In this document: one piece after another, positions 25,355 to 34,555 of the stretch
How positions within the stretch are numbered: position 1 is the stretch's first letter
How the letters are laid out: the number at the start of each line of letters is the position of its first letter
Assembly: GCF_004331695.1 (NCBI RefSeq)
Contig: NZ_SJSL01000003.1
Location: forward strand, 186,001 to 250,000
From: Pedobacter psychroterrae
GTDB taxonomy: Bacteria; Bacteroidota; Bacteroidia; Sphingobacteriales; Sphingobacteriaceae
Direction: 5' to 3'
Length of the DNA: 64,000 nucleotides
Made by a program: the position numbers and the translations under genes
The notes under the pieces: model-generated
What the model saw: only the letters and a program-made list of their open reading frames with translations
Told to the model about the DNA's origin: nothing
Database searches by the model: none

Positions 25355-27502
25355 ATGAAAGCAATCGTTAAAATCTTAACATTATTTACCTCATTGCTGC
25401 CTGCTTTTGCAAATGCGCAAACAAATGCTAAACAGGCGAACACTCAACAAAAAGAATCAATGACCTATCCTGCTACAAAACAAGAAAACATAAGCGATAA
25501 CTACTTTGGAACTACCGTAAACGATCCTTACAGATGGCTGGAAGACGACCGCTCTGAAGCTACCAAAGGATGGGTTGTGGCCCAGAACACGGTTACCCAA
25601 AATTACCTTTCTCAGATTCCTTTTCGCAAGGCGATCAAAGAGCGCCTTACCCGGCTCATGAATTATGAAAAGTTCTCACAGCCATTTAAAGAAGGCGGTT
25701 ATACCTATTTCTACAGAAACTCAGGACTGCAAAATCAGAGCTTGCTTTACCGCCAGAAGGATGGAGCTGAGGCCGAGGTATTTCTTGATCCAAATACCTT
25801 TTCTAAAGATGCAACTACCTCATTGGCAGACATCAGCTTCTCCAAAGATGGCAGCCTCGTTGCCTATCAGTTATCAACTGGGGGATCGGACTGGACGAAT
25901 GTTGTAGTCATGAAAGCAGCAGACAAGTCCATCATAGGTGATACGCTTACAGACATCAAATTTTCCGGCATCGCCTGGCAGGGCAATGAAGGCTTCTACT
26001 ACAGCACCTATGACAAGCCTGCACAAGGTAGCCAGTTATCCGGCAAAACTGAGCACCATAAGCTGTACTTCCACAAACTGGGCACTGCCCAGAAAGATGA
26101 TCAGCTAATCTTTGGAGGTGAAATCACGCCGAGAAGGTATATTGGCGCAGGCCTTACCGAAGATGAACGCTACCTGATCATTTCTGCAGCCAAGTCGACC
26201 TCGGGTAATGAGCTTTACCTAAAAGACCTTTCGGTGCCTAACTCAGCCATTGTAACAGTTGTCGATAATTTCGACCAAAATAACAACATCGTCACCAATG
26301 TGGGCAGTAAGCTCTACATATATACCAGTTTAAATGCGCGAAACGGGCGCATCATCACAGTAGATGCCGCTAATCCGAAGCCGGAGAACTGGAAAGAACT
26401 GATTAAGGAAACAGAGAACGTGCTAAACCCATCCACAGCCGGAGGGAAGCTGTTCGCCAACTATATCAAAGATGCTGTCTCTATGGTGCAGCAATATGAT
26501 ATGGAAGGTAAACTGGAGCATGAGATTCAGCTCCCTGAGATAGGGACTGCCATTGGGTTTTCGGGTAAAAAGGACGATAAGGAACTTTTTTATACGTTTA
26601 CTTCTTATGTTTATCCCCCTACGATCTTTAAATACGATATAGCTGCAGGTAAATCTGAAGTATACAAAAAGCCGGGTGTAGATTTCGACCCTACTCTGTA
26701 TGAATCTAAACAGGTGTTTTATAAATCCAAAGATGGCACGAAAATCCCGATGATCATCACGTATAAAAAGGGCTTGAAACTCAATGCCAAAAATCCGACC
26801 GTCCTGTATGGTTATGGAGGTTTTAATATAAGCCTGACCCCGGCCTTCAGCACTTCGGTGGTCGTTTTACTGGAGCAAGGTGGCGTCTACGCAGTAGCCA
26901 ACCTGCGCGGTGGTGGCGAGTATGGAGAAAAGTGGCATACGGCAGGCACCAAAATGAAGAAGCAAAACGTATTTGATGATTTTATCGCCGCGGCAGAATA
27001 CCTGGTTAAAAGAAAATATACCTCCAAAGACTACCTGGCCATATCAGGCGGCTCCAATGGCGGCCTGCTGGTCGGTGCTGTCATGGCCCAGCGACCGGAA
27101 CTGTTTAAAGTAGCCATGCCGGCAGTAGGAGTGATGGACATGCTACGCTACCATAAGTTTACCGCAGGTGCGGGATGGGCGTACGATTATGGTACATCAG
27201 AAGATTCCAAAGAAATGTTTGCCTATCTATATAAATATTCTCCGGTACATGCATTAAAAAGTGGGGTTGCTTATCCGGCTACACTGGTGACTACCGCCGA
27301 TCATGACGACCGGGTGGTACCGGCGCATTCCTTTAAATTTGCGGCGACCCTGCAAAAGCAGCAAGCAGGCAATGCCCCTGTGCTGATCAGGATAGAAACC
27401 AACGCAGGTCATGGTGCAGGAAAGCCCACCGATAAGGCTATTGAAGAGGTGGCCGACCGATGGGCGTTCATGCTGTACAATATGGGCTTATCTTATCAAT
27501 GA
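25355..27502 (+). CDS. Secreted S9A prolyl oligopeptidase
   Basis: This 715-residue serine peptidase cuts after proline in short peptides. A signal peptide (MKAIVKILTLFTSLLPAFAN, cut near AQT) precedes an N-terminal extension, the seven-bladed beta-propeller (about 110-440) and the C-terminal alpha/beta hydrolase domain. The catalytic triad is visible: nucleophile S567 in GGSNGG, Asp in DHDDRVVPAHSF and His in NAGHGAGK. Length is usual for the family. It is divergent from the M1 aminopeptidase. No operon partner is evident downstream, since the next gene is on the other strand. Confidence 0.94.
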   Translation: MKAIVKILTLFTSLLPAFANAQTNAKQANTQQKESMTYPATKQENISDNYFGTTVNDPYRWLEDDRSEATKGWVVAQNTVTQNYLSQIPFRKAIKERLTRLMNYEKFSQPFKEGGYTYFYRNSGLQNQSLLYRQKDGAEAEVFLDPNTFSKDATTSLADISFSKDGSLVAYQLSTGGSDWTNVVVMKAADKSIIGDTLTDIKFSGIAWQGNEGFYYSTYDKPAQGSQLSGKTEHHKLYFHKLGTAQKDDQLIFGGEITPRRYIGAGLTEDERYLIISAAKSTSGNELYLKDLSVPNSAIVTVVDNFDQNNNIVTNVGSKLYIYTSLNARNGRIITVDAANPKPENWKELIKETENVLNPSTAGGKLFANYIKDAVSMVQQYDMEGKLEHEIQLPEIGTAIGFSGKKDDKELFYTFTSYVYPPTIFKYDIAAGKSEVYKKPGVDFDPTLYESKQVFYKSKDGTKIPMIITYKKGLKLNAKNPTVLYGYGGFNISLTPAFSTSVVVLLEQGGVYAVANLRGGGEYGEKWHTAGTKMKKQNVFDDFIAAAEYLVKRKYTSKDYLAISGGSNGGLLVGAVMAQRPELFKVAMPAVGVMDMLRYHKFTAGAGWAYDYGTSEDSKEMFAYLYKYSPVHALKSGVAYPATLVTTADHDDRVVPAHSFKFAATLQKQQAGNAPVLIRIETNAGHGAGKPTDKAIEEVADRWAFMLYNMGLSYQ

Positions 27503-27811
27503 TTTTTTAGTTATCCGGGAGTTTCATGGGTATCTTTTGTTATGTATTTTCTTTAGTAGAAAATACATCGTATACCGCAAGTATGTAACAGGAATCTAGT
27601 TGGGATATTAGAGGGGATTCATACGGAATGAATAGGGACTTTCCCCCTGTTATCTCCCTATAATGTCCCTATAAAGTCCCTATTAAACCCCTATTATCTC
27701 AAAACACAGTCAAAACTGTTCCAAGGCTTTTTCCATTTCATTTTCGTAAGTCTTTTCGATGGTGGGAGGGTTATTCAGTGCGGCTTTTTTCGCTCAAAGA
27801 AGAAGCCTTTA
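27503..27811. repeat. Non-coding gap with degenerate TCCCTATAA repeats and a large inverted repeat
   Basis: No gene is visible in this 309-bp gap. At 27653-27699 four imperfect 11-12-bp units follow each other: TCCCTATAATG, TCCCTATAAAG, TCCCTATTAAA, CCCCTATTATC. AATAGGGACTTT (27631-27642) and AAAGTCCCTATT (27673-27684) are perfect 12-bp inverted arms with a 30-base loop, so the stretch can fold into a hairpin in RNA or DNA. Its function is unknown; it could terminate or insulate the two convergent genes. Confidence 0.6.
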
Positions 27812-29101
27812 TTAATTCAGCGCCTGATAAGTGAGTGCCCTGAACCTTTCTGTCACATTACCATGTGAGGAACTCTGCAACTGACGGTAGAAGAGCAGTA
27901 CCATTTTTTCCTTTGGATCTACCCAGTAAGAAGTGGAAAATGCACCACCCCAGCTAAAAGTGCCTGCTTGCGCGGGTGTGTTGGCACTCCCTTTTTCAGT
28001 GACTATACCAAAACCCAGGCCAAATTTATCATCGCCCAGGCTCAGGTCGCCGATCTGGTTCATCGTCATCATCCTTACCGTATTGCGGCCGAGCAACCTT
28101 ACGCCATTGTATTCGCCACCGTTCAAAAGCATTTGCAGAAATATTGCGTAGTCCATGATTGGCGCACTAAGACCTCCGCCACCGGAATAGTAGGTGCTGC
28201 CGATCAGGGGATAATTTGATGCCGTAGGGGTGCCAAAGATCTTGTTGCCTCCTTTGATGAGCTTTCCCTGCTGGTCCTCAGTATACATATTTACCAGTTG
28301 GTCAGATTTACTTTCAGGTACGGAGAAATAGGTACTGTTCATTCCCATTGGTTGAAATATGCGGGTTTTGAAGAACTGATCGAGGCTCATGCCTGAAACC
28401 ACTTCCACTATGCATCCTAGCAGGTCGGTATTGAGTCCGTAGGTCCAGCGCTGTCCGGGCTGATGCATGAGGGGCAGTTTGCCCAGGCGTGTCATTGCTT
28501 CCAGCAGTGTTCCTTCTTTTACGCCTAGTCCGGCAGTGATGTTACTTTTGGCATAAATGGCATTTGCCTCCGGCGATCCGATTTGTGCATAGCCCAGTCC
28601 GGAGGTATGGGTCAGCAGGTCTTTGATGGTGATCTCCCTTGCGGCCGGAAGGGTAGTATAGGTTGTGTCTTTTGCTTCGAATTTATCCAGTACCGTAGGT
28701 TTGCTGAATGAGGGAATGAATTTAGATACCCGGTCGTTAAGCAATAGTTTTCCATCATCAAACAACATCATGATGGCTACGCTGGTGATGGCTTTGGTCT
28801 GTGAGGCAATCCGGAAGATGCCTTCTTTGGGCATTTTTTGCTTTGCTTCTATATCATTATAGCCTACACCGTTGTAATAAGCAATCTTTCCATTTCTGAT
28901 GACAAGAGCTACCGCGCCGTTCATCCAGCCCTTGTCTGTCCATTCTTTCATTGCGTTGTCAAGTTTGGTAAGTCTTTGGGCTGAAAAGCCCGCGACTTCC
29001 GGTGTTCCGGCTGTAATGGTTGTACTTAGATGCTGAGCGATGGCAGCGTAACCTACAGTAAGATTAAGCAGCAGACAAAGGAGAAGGTTTTTATTGCACA
29101 T
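27812..29101 (-). CDS. Serine hydrolase of the class C beta-lactamase / esterase family
   Basis: This secreted serine hydrolase of the beta-lactamase-related (Pfam Beta-lactamase) fold more probably acts as an esterase or D-aminopeptidase than as a beta-lactamase. The nucleophile motif SxxK is SQTK, the second motif is YGLN (YxN), and WGGAF stands near the end where class C enzymes have KTG and esterases have HxG/WGG. I chose the ATG at 29101, which begins a good signal peptide (MCNKNLLLCLLLNLTVGYAA, cut near IAQ); the in-frame ATG at 29143 adds 14 residues before it. The native substrate is unknown. It is divergent from the CMD/TonB cassette by about 230 bp and is probably a separate unit. 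Confidence 0.9.
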   Translation of the reverse strand: MCNKNLLLCLLLNLTVGYAAIAQHLSTTITAGTPEVAGFSAQRLTKLDNAMKEWTDKGWMNGAVALVIRNGKIAYYNGVGYNDIEAKQKMPKEGIFRIASQTKAITSVAIMMLFDDGKLLLNDRVSKFIPSFSKPTVLDKFEAKDTTYTTLPAAREITIKDLLTHTSGLGYAQIGSPEANAIYAKSNITAGLGVKEGTLLEAMTRLGKLPLMHQPGQRWTYGLNTDLLGCIVEVVSGMSLDQFFKTRIFQPMGMNSTYFSVPESKSDQLVNMYTEDQQGKLIKGGNKIFGTPTASNYPLIGSTYYSGGGGLSAPIMDYAIFLQMLLNGGEYNGVRLLGRNTVRMMTMNQIGDLSLGDDKFGLGFGIVTEKGSANTPAQAGTFSWGGAFSTSYWVDPKEKMVLLFYRQLQSSSHGNVTERFRALTYQALN

Positions 29102-29328
29102 ATTTTGAACGCATTTCCTACTAAGTTGCGCAATAATAATCAATATTAAAAGTGTGTATAAAGCGATAATAGCTAATTGGTAGGAGACCTTTACCCAAAG
29201 CGTTTAAAGGAGATTACGGGGCAATATAATTTTATTTTAAATTAATATTTGGAATTTCAAATAATAACAATATTTTTATCAAATCCAAATATATTGCCAA
29301 TTGTATAAACAACGTTACAAAAGAATCT

Positions 29329-29889
29329 ATGCCACACATTCCTTTAGAAAGCCATTTGCCCGGGATAACGGGTTTGCTGGAATACAGTAAAGCCACCGCA
29401 CAGCCCATTCGTGACCTTACCCAATTCCTGCTCCGCGGACCGTCTTCCCTTACAGAAGCTGAGCGCGAGCTGATTGCAACGGTAGTTTCGCATGGCAATG
29501 AATGTACTTTTTGTACTACTGCCCATACTGCAGCGGCAGATTTGCTGGCGGGGGAGGCTATTACGGCGCAAAAAGTAAAGGAGAATATTGAAACCGCGCC
29601 TGTGAGTGAAAAAATGAAAGCGCTACTGCACATTGCTGCCCTGACCAGGCAGAGTGGTAAAAGCGTCAGTGAAGAGGCGATAGCCCGCGCGAAATCAGCA
29701 GGGGCTACGGATGTAGAGATCCATGATACAGTGTTGATTGCCGCCCTTTTTTGTCTGTATAACCGCTATGTAGATGGCATGGGAACTGCATTACCGGCTG
29801 ATCCGGCATATTATGGAGTGCTAGCCGAACGGCTGGTAAATCATGGATATACCCGGTTGCCTCAGGGGTATGAGCACCTGAAGAAATAA
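29329..29889 (+). CDS. AhpD-like carboxymuconolactone decarboxylase (CMD) family protein 1
   Basis: This 186-residue all-helical protein belongs to the AhpD-like peroxidase-related branch of the CMD family. The redox centre C59-x-x-C62 with H66 (ECTFCTTAH) matches the AhpD arrangement, in which a thiol pair reduces partners or detoxifies alkyl hydroperoxides; an activated Glu also stands upstream (ERELIATVV). The C-terminal conserved block DTVLIAALFCLYNRYVDG is shared with two paralogs at 34009 and 34556. It is cytoplasmic, with no signal peptide. It is the first gene of a cassette with a TonB receptor and an MFS transporter. Its substrate is unknown; true AhpD and C-lactone decarboxylase activities are family possibilities only. 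Confidence 0.9.
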   Translation: MPHIPLESHLPGITGLLEYSKATAQPIRDLTQFLLRGPSSLTEAERELIATVVSHGNECTFCTTAHTAAADLLAGEAITAQKVKENIETAPVSEKMKALLHIAALTRQSGKSVSEEAIARAKSAGATDVEIHDTVLIAALFCLYNRYVDGMGTALPADPAYYGVLAERLVNHGYTRLPQGYEHLKK

Positions 29890-29932
29890 AAACCAAGAAC
29901 AAACAAACCATATATAAACCAAACCAACAAAC

Positions 29933-32710
29933 ATGCGTAAACTTTTATTTTTTATTTTACTGTTTTGCACAGTAAACCTGGTAGCACAGGATGTTAAAAT
30001 TTCGGGAACTGTGACTGCTGCCGACGGTAGCGCAGCACTGGGTAGCGCCAGTATCAAGGTCAAAGACAAAGTAGTGGGTACCACTACCAATTCCAAAGGG
30101 AATTTTACCCTGAATTTTAATGGAAAACTGCCATTTATCATCGTTATCTCAGCCGTAGGCTATGAAACACAGGAGGTAGAAATTACTTCAGCATCTCAAA
30201 ATGTATCGGCAGTACTCGTGACTAAATCGATTATGCTAAACGAGGTGGTGTCTTCAGCAGCCAGGGTAAATGAAAGTATTTTGCAATCACCCGTAAGTGT
30301 TGAAAAGATGTCCCTAAAAGCCATCAAGGAAAATCCTTCTTTTACTTTTTACGATGGGCTGCAAAGCCTGAAGGGGATGGAGGCGGTGACGAGCAGTATC
30401 ACCTACAAACAGGTAAATACCCGCGGATTTAATACTACCGGAAATTCAAGGTTTCTGCAATTGGTAGATGGAGTGGATAATCAGACTCCGGGACTTAACT
30501 TCTCTGTTGGTAACCTGTTTGGAGCTTCAGATATGGATATCGAATCGGCCGAGGTAATTCCGGGTGCTGCTTCAGCGCTATATGGTCCGGTGGCATTTAA
30601 CGGATTATTGAGTGTGAAGACTAAAGATCCTTTTACACATCAGGGTTTGTCAGTACAGGTTAAAACCGGGTTCAATCATATTGGGGAAAGCTTTGAAGAT
30701 CCAAAAAGTATCAATGATTTTGCATTGCGATACGCTAAATCGTTTAATGATCGCTTTGCATTTAAGATCAATGCTTCGTATTTGAAAGGTACAGACTGGT
30801 ATGCAAATGATTTTACTGATGTGAGTGGCATAACCGCGGATGCACAAAAAGGGCCTAATAACCCAACGAGAGATGCACTGAACATTTATGGGGATGAGGT
30901 TACAAAAAACCTGGAGGGCACCATTGGGGTAGTTTCCCGTACTGGCTATGAGGAAAAGGACCTGATGAATTACGGTGTCTATAGTTTAAAATTAAATGGG
31001 GCCCTGCACTACCGCTTGAGCGACAATATAGAAGCAATATACCAGTATAATTTTGGTCGTGGTACCGCCAGTTATACAGGTAGCAGTCGCTTTGATCTTA
31101 ACAATTTTGTATTGCAGACGCATCGGGTTGAGCTGAAGGGTAGCAAGTTCTTCTTGCGCAGCTATGTAGTCAGCGAGAACTCTCATGACTCTTATAACAC
31201 ACGTTCTCTTGCACAGTTCATTAACAGGGATTGGGTTAAAGACCTAAGCGGAAATACTGTAGCGCCTAATCAGGCTGATGCGACTTGGTTTGCACGCTAT
31301 AAAGCGGCTTTTTTAGGTAGCGCTAATGGGGTAACACCTAATAGCCATTCTGCTGCACGTACTTTTGCTGATCAGGGCAGGTTTTTGCCTGGTACAGATG
31401 CATTTGAAAAAGCCAAGGATGCTTCCATCCACAATTATGGGTTAAGTGGTGCCGGTGTATTTAGTAATAGTAAATTTTATCATACAGACGGACAGTATGA
31501 TTTTTCAAGCGCTGTGAAAGTGGTTGAGTTATTGGCCGGCGGTAGTTTCCGTAACTACAAGATGTTTACCAATGGAAGTCTTTTTGACGATAAAGAAAAC
31601 AAGATTGGTATTAAAGAATATGGTGCTTTTGTTCAGGCCAGTAAAAAGTTGCTGGATGATAAGTTGAAATTGAGTGCCTCTATCCGCTATGATAAGAATG
31701 AGAATTTTGATGGTAACTTTACACCTCGCTTTTCAGGTGTGTATACTTTGGCGAAATCTCATAACTTCAGAGCATCTTATCAAACTGGATTTAGAAATCC
31801 AACTCCTGTGGATCAATTTATTAAGCTTAACGTAGGCCCTATTACGATATTAGGTGGTGCGCCAGCCAATAGTGCGGGTATGAATGTATATGAAAATTCA
31901 TTTACAGCAGCCTCAGCAGGTGCATTTTTCCCTGCTGTAGGAGCGGCTATTGGTGGCGGTATGACACCACAACAAGCGATAGCTGCAAATAAGGATATCC
32001 TTGTAAAGTCTAACGTTGCTTATGTCAAACCTGAGCAACAAAAAGCTTTTGAGGTCGGCTATAAAGGTCTGATTAACGATAGAGTTTTGGTTGATTTAAA
32101 TTATTATCACAGTTCGTATACAGATTTCTTACTGAGCACTGTTGTGATGAGACCGGCTAGTCCGGTCCTGGGAACAGATGGAAAGGTCAATCCTGCAGCT
32201 GCAGCTGATATATTCGCACAACAACCACAAACGGTAAGCGTTTTTCAATTGTACACTAACGCCACAGACGAGGTGTCTGCTCAAGGTCTAAGCGCCGGGA
32301 TCACTTACTTATTGGATAAAGGCTATGTACTTGGTGGTAACGCGACTTTGTCTGACTTTAATATTGGCGAAGCCAATATTAATAATATAGCCCAATTCAA
32401 TACCCCAAAATACAGCACCAACGTAACCTTTGGCAATGCCAACGCAGTCAAAGATTTCGGGTTTAACCTGGCTTGGCACTGGCAGAGCGCGTTTAAGTGG
32501 TATGGTACATTCAATGGTCTAAGACCTGGAACGATCGAAGCTTATTCGATGGTAGATGCACAGATCAATAAAAAACTGCCTCGCTACAACACTACAATCA
32601 AACTGGGAGGAAGCAACATCTTTAACAAAAGGATTATGCAATCGTACGGATCCCCAAGAATAGGTGCTATCTATTATGTAGCGCTTGTGTTTGAGAACCC
32701 GCTTAAATAG
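29933..32710 (+). CDS. TonB-dependent outer-membrane receptor
   Basis: This 925-residue outer-membrane active transporter has a signal peptide (MRKLLFFILLFCTVNLVAQ), then a carboxypeptidase-regulatory-like beta-sandwich (about 22-98, ISGTVTAADGS..AALGSASIKV). A plug domain (about 105-225) includes RGFNTTGNSRFLQLVDGVDN and ASALYGPVAFNG, and a 22-strand-type barrel runs to the C-terminus (YYVALVFENPLK). No SusD partner follows, so it is not a glycan utilisation system. It lies 43 bp after CMD protein 1 and 46 bp before the MFS gene. The context suggests import of a small molecule, perhaps an aromatic compound or a reactive molecule, that the CMD proteins process. No iron-box or riboswitch is evident upstream. 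Confidence 0.93.
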   Translation: MRKLLFFILLFCTVNLVAQDVKISGTVTAADGSAALGSASIKVKDKVVGTTTNSKGNFTLNFNGKLPFIIVISAVGYETQEVEITSASQNVSAVLVTKSIMLNEVVSSAARVNESILQSPVSVEKMSLKAIKENPSFTFYDGLQSLKGMEAVTSSITYKQVNTRGFNTTGNSRFLQLVDGVDNQTPGLNFSVGNLFGASDMDIESAEVIPGAASALYGPVAFNGLLSVKTKDPFTHQGLSVQVKTGFNHIGESFEDPKSINDFALRYAKSFNDRFAFKINASYLKGTDWYANDFTDVSGITADAQKGPNNPTRDALNIYGDEVTKNLEGTIGVVSRTGYEEKDLMNYGVYSLKLNGALHYRLSDNIEAIYQYNFGRGTASYTGSSRFDLNNFVLQTHRVELKGSKFFLRSYVVSENSHDSYNTRSLAQFINRDWVKDLSGNTVAPNQADATWFARYKAAFLGSANGVTPNSHSAARTFADQGRFLPGTDAFEKAKDASIHNYGLSGAGVFSNSKFYHTDGQYDFSSAVKVVELLAGGSFRNYKMFTNGSLFDDKENKIGIKEYGAFVQASKKLLDDKLKLSASIRYDKNENFDGNFTPRFSGVYTLAKSHNFRASYQTGFRNPTPVDQFIKLNVGPITILGGAPANSAGMNVYENSFTAASAGAFFPAVGAAIGGGMTPQQAIAANKDILVKSNVAYVKPEQQKAFEVGYKGLINDRVLVDLNYYHSSYTDFLLSTVVMRPASPVLGTDGKVNPAAAADIFAQQPQTVSVFQLYTNATDEVSAQGLSAGITYLLDKGYVLGGNATLSDFNIGEANINNIAQFNTPKYSTNVTFGNANAVKDFGFNLAWHWQSAFKWYGTFNGLRPGTIEAYSMVDAQINKKLPRYNTTIKLGGSNIFNKRIMQSYGSPRIGAIYYVALVFENPLK

Positions 32711-32756
32711 TAATGCCTGATCTAATTAATTTTTAAGGAAGCTAATTAAAATAAAA

Positions 32757-33998
32757 ATGAGTAGTGTAGCAAATATAGAAGTGGCCGAAGATGCCTCAAA
32801 AATAAATAATACTTATCTGGCCTTGTTGTTTGCACTGTGTTTTGTAACGAGTGCCCTTGGCGGAACGGTATCTACGCTCATGTCTGTATATCTCCCTGTG
32901 GTCGTAAAAGACCTGCAGGGAGATCTTGGCCCGCAGGAGCTCAATTCTGTAAGCGGATTTATCAATGCGCTGTTCATATTTGGCTGGGCCTTTGGAGGTT
33001 TTAGCTGGGGACTGATCAGCGATAGGATCGGGCGGAAAAGTGCGCTGCTGTATGCTATGGTCTGTTATGGTGTATTTACTTTTATGACGGGACTGATGCC
33101 TAGCTGGATGGGTGTGGTGATGTGCCGCTTTATGAGCGGATTTGGGGTAGGAGGAGTGCTGGTGGTGTCATTTACCTTGCTGAGCGAGGTATGGCCTAAG
33201 AAAAGTAAAGCGGTGGTGACTGGCATCTTGTCTATTGCCTTTCCGGTAGGGATATTTTCGGCAGGACTGATCAACTTTGTAGTATCCTCCTGGAGAGAAG
33301 GTTTTTTTGTAGGAGCTGTGCCTGTGGTATTGGCGTTGGTGGGTATGGTTGTGATTAAAGAATCAGACCAGTGGCTGGAGCATCGCAGAGAAAAAGCAAG
33401 CGGCCATAAAAAGCCCGTATGGCATTCATCAGAAAACAGGAGAGAATTATTGGTAGGCTCGCTGATGTTCGGTACGATGCTGATCGGCCTTTGGGCCATC
33501 TTCTCCTGGTTGCCCACCTGGGTGCAAAGCCTGATACCGGGTGATGCGCAGAAGGAGCGTGGCCTCAGTATGATGTGTATGGGTATGGGCGGTCTGGCGG
33601 GTGGCTTTTTCTCAGGCTGGGTAGTCAATCTGATCGGTACCCGTAAGGCAATGCTGCTGAGTTTTGCCGTATGTTCGGTGATGTCGTTTTTGTTGTTTAA
33701 ATTGAATACCACCTTTTCACCATTGGTGTTTGTTGAGATTGGGTTGCTGGCTATATTTTTTGGGATAAGTCAGGGTGCCCTATCGTCGTTTATCCCTCAG
33801 TTGTTCCATACTGGTATCAGGGCTACTGCTACTGGCTTTTGCTTTAACATCGGCAGACTGTTTACCGGAACTGCGGTATTGTTCATCGGCGTGCTGGTAG
33901 CAAAATTGGGTGGCTATGGCAATGCGATTTTCATATTCTCTACTGTGTTTTTGGTAGGTTTTGTAGTGGTATTATTTGTAAAAGAAAGAAAAGTTTAA
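32757..33998 (+). CDS. MFS transporter
   Basis: This 413-residue major facilitator has about twelve transmembrane segments in two halves. Motif A is clear in the 2-3 loop (GLISDRIGRKSALL), and the second-half counterpart is weaker. It would carry a small organic substrate across the inner membrane. Being between a TonB receptor and two AhpD-like genes, it is probably the inner-membrane step of the same uptake route; export of a product is the alternative. It ends 10 bp before CMD protein 2, so co-transcription is nearly certain. The overall look is of the metabolite/H+ symporter branch, which includes aromatic-acid carriers, but I cannot assign a substrate. Confidence 0.92.
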   Translation: MSSVANIEVAEDASKINNTYLALLFALCFVTSALGGTVSTLMSVYLPVVVKDLQGDLGPQELNSVSGFINALFIFGWAFGGFSWGLISDRIGRKSALLYAMVCYGVFTFMTGLMPSWMGVVMCRFMSGFGVGGVLVVSFTLLSEVWPKKSKAVVTGILSIAFPVGIFSAGLINFVVSSWREGFFVGAVPVVLALVGMVVIKESDQWLEHRREKASGHKKPVWHSSENRRELLVGSLMFGTMLIGLWAIFSWLPTWVQSLIPGDAQKERGLSMMCMGMGGLAGGFFSGWVVNLIGTRKAMLLSFAVCSVMSFLLFKLNTTFSPLVFVEIGLLAIFFGISQGALSSFIPQLFHTGIRATATGFCFNIGRLFTGTAVLFIGVLVAKLGGYGNAIFIFSTVFLVGFVVVLFVKERKV

Positions 33999-34008
33999 CA
34001 TTATATTT

Positions 34009-34554
34009 ATGGCACATATACAAGTTCCGGAGGGTGTTCCGGGCATAAGATCTTTGGTAATGTTCAGGCCCGAAACGGGAAAATACCTGTACGATCTGGC
34101 GCAGGAGTTATTGAGAGGAGATTCGCCTTTGTCGCAGGCCGATAGAGAGCTGATCGCCGCGTATGTCTCAAAACGCAACGACTGCTTTTTCTGCATGAGC
34201 AGTCACGCTGCAGCTGCAAGGTGCCTGTACGAAGGCGACGAAGCATTGGTAGATGAGGTGCTGAGAGATATGGAGCGCTCATCAGTAAGTGATAAGCTGA
34301 AAGCCCTGCTGCACATAGCAGGAAAGGTGCAGGTATTGGGAAAGGAAGTGACCGAAGGGGATATTTCCGCTGCGCGGGATTTGGGCGCTACGGATAAGGA
34401 ACTGCATGATACGGTGCTGATAGCTGCGGCCTTTTGCATGTTCAACAGGTACGTGGACGGATTGGCTAGTCTGACGCCGACCGATCCGGAGGTATATAAA
34501 GAGATGGGCAAACACATGGTAAAGGGGTATAACCTGCCACCAAAACAAGCATAG
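34009..34554 (+). CDS. AhpD-like CMD family protein 2
   Basis: This 181-residue AhpD-like helical protein has C59-x-x-C62 and H66 in DCFFCMSSH, preceded by DRELIAAYV. The C-terminal block is DTVLIAAAFCMFNRYVDG. It is clearly paralogous to the proteins at 29329 and 34556 but divergent enough for a separate role, for instance as subunits of a hetero-oligomer (CMD proteins commonly form trimers or hexamers). The N-terminus MAHIQVPEGVPGIRSL aligns with the others, so the start is secure. It follows the MFS gene by 10 bp and ends 1 bp before the next paralog. It is cytoplasmic. Confidence 0.9.
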   Translation: MAHIQVPEGVPGIRSLVMFRPETGKYLYDLAQELLRGDSPLSQADRELIAAYVSKRNDCFFCMSSHAAAARCLYEGDEALVDEVLRDMERSSVSDKLKALLHIAGKVQVLGKEVTEGDISAARDLGATDKELHDTVLIAAAFCMFNRYVDGLASLTPTDPEVYKEMGKHMVKGYNLPPKQA

Positions 34555-34555
34555 T

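Noticed and set aside
27653..27699. Possible CRISPR array
   Set aside because: Units are 11-12 bp, back to back and degenerate, with no spacers and no cas genes.
29102..29143. Longer start for the serine hydrolase
   Set aside because: The 14 extra residues precede a normal signal peptide starting at 29101; kept only as an alternative.
33065..33712. 215-codon minus-strand open frame inside the MFS gene
   Set aside because: It is the reverse complement of a clear membrane-transporter gene, has no recognisable motif, and arises from codon bias on the coding strand.
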